The notes beneath the pieces were generated by a model. The model ran no database searches and was not told where the DNA came from. It worked only from the letters and a program-made list of their open reading frames with translations. A stretch of DNA of 64,000 bases from Selaginella moellendorffii (Eukaryota; Streptophyta; Lycopodiopsida; Selaginellales; Selaginellaceae). This document shows positions 56,961 to 64,000 of this stretch, piece by piece. The DNA lies in contig NW_003314270.1 of NCBI RefSeq assembly GCF_000143415.4, forward strand, positions 680,453 to 744,452, read 5' to 3'. Made by a program: the position numbers and the translations under genes. Every line of letters starts with the position of its first letter. The stretch's first letter is position 1.

Positions 56961-57560
56961 CCAGGATGTGAAGTTGCTGGAGGCGTAATCTGCTTCGTTG
57001 GATGTGGGTGGTGTGTTCAGTCTGGATTCTTTGAGGTTGTTGGAGATGAGCGTTTTGGATTGATGCTGGATGAACGGACCAGATGTGGCGCTGAAATTAA
57101 TGTAAATGGCCTTTAGCTCTGCATTGGTTTATTCTCAAATATGTTTCAGAACACCACTAGTTTATCAATGTTCACAAGATTCTTCAACCCAACTCGCCCA
57201 AGAAGGTGGTGGGCTCATTTTTGCACCAGAACTTGCTCCCACCAATCACTCCAACTCACTAAAAAACTCTCTGAAGACTTCCAGTATAGTCAAAATCACT
57301 AGTTTCTATAGCCAATAGTGAACAATTCCAAAATTCCCTCCCTAACACTAGAAAGATCTGACAAGCTTGAAATCTTCTCACAACTTCTTCCAACACACTT
57401 AAATTGGTACTATTGGGTTAGGAACATTATGTATCCATAGTAGTTCACAAGTTACAAAGAGATTCCACTCAAAGAACACTCTTCTTTTGAAATAATATAG
57501 AAATTTGCTCCTAAGACCAAAGGGTTGTGATTGGATGAGGTCTGGCTTCATCCTTGACTT
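56961..57560. other. Spacer, no gene seen
   Basis: Only short frames. It ends where similarity to the P450 upstream region starts. Confidence 0.4.
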
Positions 57561-58041
57561 TTTATCCTCTAAATTTAAGATTCTCATACTATAATAGTGC
57601 CCGCCATTTCTTGACTCACTTATATTTGTTTTATATGCTTTGGCCACAGCCCCAGAGATCTCTGATTCCTTTCTATCAAAATTATGATCTCCCACTAAGG
57701 ATGAATCTTCTATATTGTTGCTGTGGACTTCTGCCACCTCCATGTTTTACTAGTGAAGCTTCCAGACTTGTCTATTTCATGATTTGCCATGTGGCTAAGT
57801 TTTGTCCCAATCAAACCAGGATCTTGATCAATGTCTACGTGATCCAGCGTGACAAATCCACATGGAGGGAGATTGATCCAGATAGATTTCTGGGGAGTTG
57901 TGTGGATGTCAAGGGCCAGCTCTTGCCGTTTGGATCCAGGAGGAGGAGCTGCCCAGGAATTCACCTGGAGAATTTGATCCATGTGTTTGACTGGGGTGGA
58001 CCGGACCCGGCGTCCCTGGCTATGTCCGAGTTGCTGGATTG

Positions 58042-58798
58042 AGCGTGCCCACTTCTCCGCTCAAGCGTTTAATATTAACTAATACAAACTGTGTTTAATG
58101 AAGTAGTTTCAGGGTGCTTTCACGCATGGATCTGGTTCAAATCAAAAACTGAGAGAAGTGGCATGTGATTGTCAAGAGGAGCACAAAAGGTTTTAAATTT
58201 ATAAGGCTGAGGTCATCCTCCAACCAGCATTGATTCCAGGCAATCTCCAACATAGTTCTAGACCTAGAGTTTCTAGCGGCAATGAGAATGGATAGAGAAT
58301 GTGATGGGCAAAAATCGTACCTGCAAAAAAAATAAACTATAGGAAGTTCCATGCATTTAGAAGCCATGGATTGGAAGGACTTAAAAGGTTGACACAGAGA
58401 CTCTTGAGAAGTGCCAAAGCTCGCTACCTTCTCAAGAATTATCTCCTCACAACACAATTAGACTATTGAAGCTCTTTCTAAGGCCATCTTAACAAGCCCC
58501 TCAAGCACTTGGAAGCACCACCTTTGAGGTATGAACTCCTCAACCTGTGAATGAAAGTGACATTAAAAAACCAATCAACGGTGTAATACATGTAATTAAC
58601 AGCCTGCACCCACACTTGACGGTACAACAGTTTATCAACAGTGTAGTACATGAGATCAACAACCTACACCCACCCTTGGACAATACAATAGTCCAAGTCA
58701 GTTCTAAATCAGTAGGATTAATCCATGTATTTGGCTTGGGCTGTTCCTCTTCTTCCTCTCACCCACCCTGGCTACCATCCAGTTTGCCAAAAGCAGTT
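58042..58798. other. Spacer inside the broken P450 locus
   Basis: No gene. It contains two imperfect 60-bp tandem units at about 58574-58692 (atcaacggtgtaatacatg / atcaacagtgtagtacatg). Confidence 0.5.
58574..58692 (+). repeat. Two imperfect 60-bp tandem repeats
   Basis: Units start at 58574 and 58634 and share tacatg..atcaac, cctacaccca-type and acaacag-type blocks. Confidence 0.65.
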
Positions 58799-60209
58799 CT
58801 AGGCACTAGGAGTGCTGCCCACTAAGGAGATGCCGCATATAGATTCTTCAATTACTCCTGGAGAGTGGAACTGGCCAATGGATCTCTTTGACAATCGCTT
58901 GCAAGGACTCGAGCCTGGAGATATTCTCGTCTTCCATGAGCTTTCCACTCGCTTGAGTTCCTCGCGAGCCTTGTCCATGAAATCTGGGTTCTTGATTAGC
59001 TCCGCCATTGCACACTCTATATGAGAACGGCCGAAGTGTCCGTTCCAGCCGCGATCATGTCCTGCAAAATTCACGTCAACTTTCCCATCCAAAGAAAGAT
59101 TTTCATATTGCTACAACGTACGAGCGAAACTGCCTTGAGCGAAGCGTCCGTCAACTCCCCCGTGCAGATCATCAAGTCAATAAAGTCCTTCGGCTGGCCA
59201 CCAAAGTTCTTGCGATGAGTGTCAATCTCCTTTGGTCGATCCCGTGCTGGACTTCCTCGATCTTTGCAACCTGCGTGTCCATCCATCCCAGCCACGGAAC
59301 AAAATCCCCAATGTGCATGCTACCACCGAGCTCAAACGCCCGAGTGATTGCCCGGTTGAAGAACAGCACCTCCTCATCTCCTCCTTGCTCGGGTCGCGCT
59401 CCCGGCCGAGTAGCTCTTGCTCCACCATCCTGGCGACGGTGTTGAACGTAACATCCTTCACCATTGTCGACAAATCGGCCTCCCGGCCCTCCTCCGCCAT
59501 CGCCAGGAGCAAGTTCTCGGTCTCTTGTTTGCGAATGGGCTGGACCCGCTTGGCCGTGAGGAGCCGGAGCTTGCGTATGCATATTCAATGAAAATGAGGA
59601 TCTCTCCACCCCTATTGCTCGTTAATGAATTCATGAGACAAGCTATCCACCTTGCTGAGCGCTCAATCGAAGCTTTCCGACAAGGTAGGCGATCCAGGCT
59701 TGCTCAAGGCGACGATTCTCTCCAAAGTATACATCTTCCGGATTCATTCCCGTAGCCGAAGTATCTCCCCGAAACGACTGGGGGCCCGGAAGAAATCGCG
59801 ACGTCTTGGAACTTGAAGAGCTCTCTCGCGGCGTCCGGGCAGGAGACGATGAGCGCATCAACTTGCCCGAGCTTGAGGTACACGAGTCCTCCATCCCTTT
59901 AGGAGAGATCGAGGAGGGAGATGTGAGGGAGCTTGCCGAGGAGAGCCAAGATTGGAACGTAAATTCTCGGTGTTCTTGGAGAGAACCAGCTTGTGGAGGA
60001 TGAATGAGAGTAGCCGAGTAGTAAGCTCCATTGCTGCTAGCCATACTAAGCTTCCAAAGGAGTTAAAACAAATACAACACTCCCTTTTTCTTTTTTCGAA
60101 ATAACTTTTCCTGAAAAAAAGGAACTTCACATAGATTGATGAAGGAAAATGTATGTACCTGATCCTCGAGATCGACAGACAAAGAGTCGAAAGTTACTGC
60201 TTTGTGTGA

Positions 60210-61169
60210 CTACGAACAAGCGAGGCTCTCTCGTGTCTCAACGCCAGTGATCGAGTTCGTCCCTGTTGCTCGCTTGCAAAGCTTGAGACGCTGGTAGTTG
60301 TCCAGGATTGCTTCTGTGAAATCGGCTCCAGTGATATCTGCGCCTGGAAGAAGATCATGAGTAGGACATAAGAACCAGGAATGCTAGAAAAGCTACCATC
60401 AAACTGTGAACCAGTCAGTATCGCATTCGTGAAGATTGCTGCATTGGAGGAAAAAGCTTAGCGAGAAGAATTCAAGAGACACAAAAACTTAGGAAGAGTC
60501 AAAGCAATCCATGAGACGTACCGTTTTGTAGATTCGTCATTCGGAACACGACCCGATCAGCCAAGGCTTGCACCCTGTTTGCAAAACGTGTATAAGATTT
60601 TCCATGAAGAGACAAATACCAGCTTGTGTCTTGAAGATCACCACCTTCGAATCCCGCAAAAGTATCAGTGCTGCTGTCGAGGTTTGATCCTCTCAGATTG
60701 ATCTTTCTGCAGTCACAAGCTGGAAAAATTCTCACTCTTTAAGATACTTTCAAGTGAAAGAAGAAGAAAAGAGATTCCCACTGAAAGAGCAAAGAGGAAA
60801 GGAAAGAAACTCTTACCTGCGAAGACAGCGCCTCTAAGGTCTTGTCCTGAAAGATCCGCGCCGCGCATGCTAGCATGATCGTAACTCTTCACACAAAGAT
60901 ACAAAAATTTAATCTAGCGTTCTCTAGAAAGGATCTTTCTTACCAGGAACTCGGCCAGAGCACAATAGGGCGTCGCGATCGTGGCGCTAGCGATCGAAAT
61001 GGCTGCCAGCGGCCCAGCCAGGGACAATCTCTTTGCATTGTAGCTCCTCTCCTTGGAAATCTGGAAGAATCACGGAAATTCTAGCTCTAGATTGATCAAT
61101 CGAAGCGTCTACCTCTCTGGAAGAGCTAGCGTTCCTCGAGGCGCTGGAGATGACCACCACATTGGCCAT
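60210..61169 (-). CDS. Thylakoid-lumen pentapeptide-repeat protein
   Basis: A multi-exon minus-strand gene from ATG 61169 to the stop at 60210. Exon 1 61169-61113 ([19 protein letters not shown]), exon 2 61060-60944, exon 3 60886-60817, exon 4 starting 60719, and at least three more. Exon 2 has a bipartite lumen-targeting end, [20 protein letters not shown] then PYCALAEF, with a likely cut after ALA. The mature part carries pentapeptide repeats A(D/N)Lx[70 protein letters not shown], then YQRLKLC as in plant lumenal 15-17 kDa proteins. Function in the lumen is not established. The junction around 60600 may use a 45-bp intron, so that exon edge is uncertain. Confidence 0.82.
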
Positions 61170-61276
61170 GGAAGCCGCGATAGCTGGACATTCTAGCTCA
61201 AAATCTCGCCAGGAGATGAGCGGTTGCGATCTTCGCGCGGTGGCCGCTGCCCTAGAATCCAATCCGTCCGTCGATA
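61113..61276. promoter_or_regulatory. Bidirectional start region between two chloroplast-type genes
   Basis: The minus gene starts at 61169-61167 and the plus gene has in-frame ATGs at 61150, 61168 and 61276. If 61168 were used, both start codons would overlap in the palindrome CCATGG. If 61276 is used, 106 bp separate the starts. Either way, the promoters must lie inside or very close to each other's transcribed DNA. Confidence 0.55.
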
Positions 61277-62647
61277 TGGCAATGGTGGCCCGTTGCTGCG
61301 CCATGCGCCTAGCGTCTTCGCGCGGCCTCTCTTCTTGTTCTTCTCCGCGATCGCCGATCCACTCGCAGCCGTCTCGATCGGCGCTGGCGCTCTGTAATCG
61401 GCATTCTGGAGGTGGGCTGGAGCAGCGTCGATGCGATTCGTCTCGAAATTTCGCCATCGGGAGCTTTTCTCGATCGGCAGCTCGTCGGCCGTGTATGGCT
61501 CTCGGCCCCAAGCATCCAGCGCTGGAAATGGGAGGGATTTTCAAGGGCGTGTCGACGACGCAGACGATCCAGCAGCACAGCTCGGTGGCGGGAGCGCTTC
61601 CGGACGAGAATGAGGAGCAAGGGCTCATCTCCGGTGGTTCTTTGAGGAGCGACGATGGCGCTGGTGGTGCTGGACGTGGTGGAAGTGGCGGTGGTGGCGG
61701 GGGACAGGGTGATCATCATTCACAGAGTGGAGGAGGAGGAGGTGGAAATCCAGTTCTTGCGTGGTAAGTTCTTTGTTTTTTTTTTTTTTTCTCGATTTCC
61801 TTCCTGGCTACTGCCAGGTACATGAAATTGCTCGAGGAGAGGCCTGTAACAACGAAGGCAGTGACAGCGGCTATACTGACTTTCATGGGCGATCTATTCA
61901 CCCAGGTAGATCTTCTCGCTTTCTTTGCTCTTTATGCTCTTCTTCTTCCTGGTCTGACAGGAGGCTTGTGAAACTTTCAGCTGGTTATAGAAAAATCTGG
62001 TGGCATTGACATCAAGCGGATTGTCGTGATCACAAGTTTGGGATTGATGCTCGTAGGTCCTACTCTTCACTTTTGGTAAATCACTGCCTTTTGTTTGCTT
62101 GTTTGTTTTCTCATTGCTCGATCGTTTGATAAACTTACAGGTACTTGACTTTGAGCAAGGTAGTGAAAATCGGTGGAGTGAAGGGAACTGGCATTCGACT
62201 TTTCCTTGACCAGGTTAGTTTCGTGATCCTCCAACTTCTCGTCCAACCTTCAGTGTTATTTTTTGTAGCTTTTCTTCTCCCCGCTCTTTATCGGAGTATT
62301 TTTCATTTGCTTGCTTACATTGGAAGGGCGGCCTTCAGATATCGGTCCGAAACTAAGCCGGGTTTGTATTACTATTGTGTTCTCGCTTGTCTCCTAATGC
62401 CTGTGAACTTCCAGGATTGGCCATCAGCAGTCATTACCAATTGGAAGTTGTGGGTGCCGTTCCAGTTTATCAACTTCATGTTCGTTCCTCAGAAGCTCCA
62501 GGTTGATTTTTTCTTGTGTTCTGACGAACGTGGATTTTGACAATTCTCTTGGATGCGTAGGTCGGTTTTAGCAATATCATTGCTCTAGTCTGGAACGCCT
62601 ACCTATCTTTCGCGACGCACACCGAGGTCGACTCAAAGAGTCACTGA
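61276..62647 (+). CDS. Mpv17/PMP22 family membrane protein, plastid-type N-terminus
   Basis: Exons 61276-61763, 61818-61905, 61981-62075, 62141-62213, 62269-62361, 62415-62501 and 62561-62647 join in frame. The frame is open up to an ATG at 61150. I prefer 61276 because MAMVARCCAMRLASSRGLSS begins a Ser/Arg-rich transit-like stretch. A glycine-rich linker (GGGGGGQGD) precedes the family domain: LAWYMKLLEERPVTTKAVTA, FMGDLFTQ, GPTLHFW, FFSPLFIGVFFICLLTLEGR and the signature DWPSAVITNWKLWVPFQFIN then FMFVPQKLQVGFSNIIALVW. Members are four-helix channels of peroxisome, mitochondrion or chloroplast membranes. The C-terminus is VDSKSH. Confidence 0.9.
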
Positions 62648-62939
62648 AGAGCTAAGTTTTTGTTGCGACGAGTTGGAGGTGGTGTGTTGGCCGTTTTTGC
62701 AAAGGAGGCCTAACAAGCCACTAACTCACGTGAATTTTTCTTCAAGTTTTGAGTTGAATATACACATACGGTTTGGTCTTTGCAAAGCTTCATCACAGGC
62801 AAAGGAGCTTATTCTTCGAGGCACGCCACGAGTTCCATATCTTTTTCAGCCAAGTTAATGTAAGCCGCTTCACATTCTCCCCGTCAAAACTCCCGTATTA
62901 AAGCTCGCTCTTTCTTGCCTCGCAGGAGTGTGGTCGATC
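62648..62939. other. Spacer before the pectate lyase gene
   Basis: No gene. A possible leader-intron acceptor (gcctcgcag) at 62925 lies 15 bp before the pectate lyase ATG. Confidence 0.5.
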
Positions 62940-64000
62940 ATGGCAGCCTCGTTGAGTGGCAAAACCTCGTTCTTGCATCTTTGTTCATACTGTTTCTTCG
63001 TTTTCCTCTCAATGCAGGTTGAAGCTATCGTCCCAGGCCTTTCGTCCAACCGGTACGAAGTTTTGATCCTTCTCTCAATTATCTTTTTGTTTTCCACAGG
63101 ACGCGGAGTTTACTGCAAACTTTGAGCACAGGCAACGCTATAGACGATTGCCGAAAAAGTGCCGTCGACTGGAACAGCGATCGAATGCACATGGCCGGCT
63201 GTGGAATCGGGTTTGGCAGCGGTGCCTTCGGCGGAGCTAACGGGAACTACTACACGGTGACAGACCCGAGCGACGATCCACTGAATCCACAGCCGGGAAC
63301 GCTCCGCTACGCAGTGATCCAGGAAGAGCCGGTGTGGATTGTCTTCCAGAGCGACATGACCATCACTCTCCGGAACGAGCTCGTAGTCAACAGCCACAAA
63401 ACTTTAGATGGACGAGGAGCAAGCGTTCACATCGCCCACGGCGCATGCATCACGATCTTCCGGGCTAGCCGCGTGATCATCCACGGCCTAAACATCCATC
63501 ACTGCGTCACGACCGAGGGAGGATGGGTGGCGACCAAGCCGGGCCACTTAAGTCACCGGGGCCGAGCCGACGGCGATGGGATCCGGGTCTTTGAGTCGCA
63601 CCACGTCTGGATCGACCACAACAGCTTCTGGGAGTGTCACGACGGCCTCGTCGACGTTCTTCACGGCTCAAACTTCATCACCATCTCCAACAATCACTTC
63701 CACGACCACGACAAGGTTACGTGTTCTTTTAAGTTGTAGCGTTTTTCTTTCTCTTCTTGACTGGAAACCATGTAGGTGATGCTTCTGGGCCATGCTGACG
63801 AGTCGGAGCTCGACCATGATATGAAGATCACGGTGGTTTACAACAGGTTTGGACCCAGATGCGTGCAGCGAATGCCCAGGTGCTTTATTTTCCCAGTTCT
63901 TCAATAGAACTCTTGAAAACTTTATTCTATAGATGCCGGTTTGGATACTTCCATGTAGCAGACAATGACTACCACGCCTGGGAGATGTATGCGATCGGTG
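62940..64000 (+). CDS. Pectate lyase (PL1), partial, runs off the window
   Basis: Exons 62940-63052, 63100-63715, 63776-63879 and 63933 onward; the gene continues past the window. ATG 62940 begins [20 protein letters not shown], a signal peptide. The enzyme cleaves de-esterified pectin in the wall by Ca-dependent beta-elimination. Family motifs: [73 protein letters not shown] (the vWiDH region), [18 protein letters not shown], and the catalytic Arg region [28 protein letters not shown] replaces the more usual C-x-DGLID-A, so one metal-site neighbour differs. No damage is seen. Confidence 0.92.

Larger units (their letters stand above)
57565..60045. pseudogene. Shattered, partly inverted cytochrome P450 copy
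   Basis: Three parts are related to the intact P450 at 21.2-22.8 kb. (1) 57565-57790 resembles its upstream region. (2) On the plus strand, 57815-58041 encodes the C-terminal end: TRILINVYVIQRDKSTWREI, DPDRFLGSCVDVKGQLLPFG and RRRSCPG with the haem Cys, then a stop after SELLD. (3) On the minus strand, about 60045-58830 holds the N-terminal and middle parts, including IDTHRKNFGGQPKDFIDLMI and DMIAAGTDTS-type sequence at about 59060, with frameshifts, lost segments and an insertion near 59590-59750. The C-terminal part points opposite to the rest, so an inversion has occurred. Confidence 0.88.

Noticed and set aside
1-64000. CRISPR arrays, bacterial operons, riboswitches or prophage
   Set aside because: Introns, gene families and the retroelement show plant nuclear DNA; no spaced direct-repeat array of the CRISPR type was seen. 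The tandem repeats found are minisatellites or duplicated units.

Overview
The window looks like nuclear DNA of a lycophyte, most likely a Selaginella. The reasons are short GT-AG introns (about 45-110 bp), compact land-plant genes (PIN auxin carrier, PB1/Raf-like kinase, xyloglucan-type fucosyltransferase, lumenal pentapeptide protein, pectate lyase) and much decayed coding DNA between them. The species is inferred from style, not from a database match. Coordinates for spliced genes span start codon to stop codon; exon limits come from reading-frame and splice-site continuity.

Layout. 0-10.4 kb is an ordinary gene block: a PB1-domain Raf-like kinase (+), a long PIN auxin exporter (+) and a plastid LON-domain protein (+). 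10.5-13.7 kb is a graveyard: an unassigned GC-rich open stretch, then on the minus strand a collinear but broken relic of chloroplast glutamyl endopeptidase and an OTU-protease fragment. 13.74-15.14 kb is a sharply AT-rich island with an intronless 292-aa secreted B-lectin-like ORF. It abuts the stop codon of a multi-exon RIF1 gene (-, 15.1-19.07 kb) that carries E2F-type and telo-box motifs just upstream of its start. A GT37 fucosyltransferase (-) and an intact two-exon cytochrome P450 (-) follow.

23.4-45 kb is a repeat-rich block. Its centre is a complete LTR element at 24832-32336 with TG...CA ends, 5-bp target duplication CTCTA, an initiator-Met-type primer site and no intact gag-pol. It sits nested 3' of the primer site of an older relative. 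Each LTR carries a GAGTCC/GAGATGG minisatellite of different length (550 vs 432 bp). To the right lie two complementary halves of a BED/hAT transposase in swapped order, and an RPA70-like OB-fold relic.

45-60 kb holds a broken UDP-apiose/xylose synthase copy, an F-box/propeller-like ORF, PPR relics on both strands, a small three-exon gene for a secreted proline-rich protein, 335-bp tandem/inverted repeats, and a shattered, partly inverted copy of the 22-kb P450. 60-64 kb returns to compact genes: a thylakoid-lumen pentapeptide protein (-) head-to-head with an Mpv17/PMP22 gene (+), whose ATGs can share the same CATG, then a pectate lyase (+) that runs off the window.
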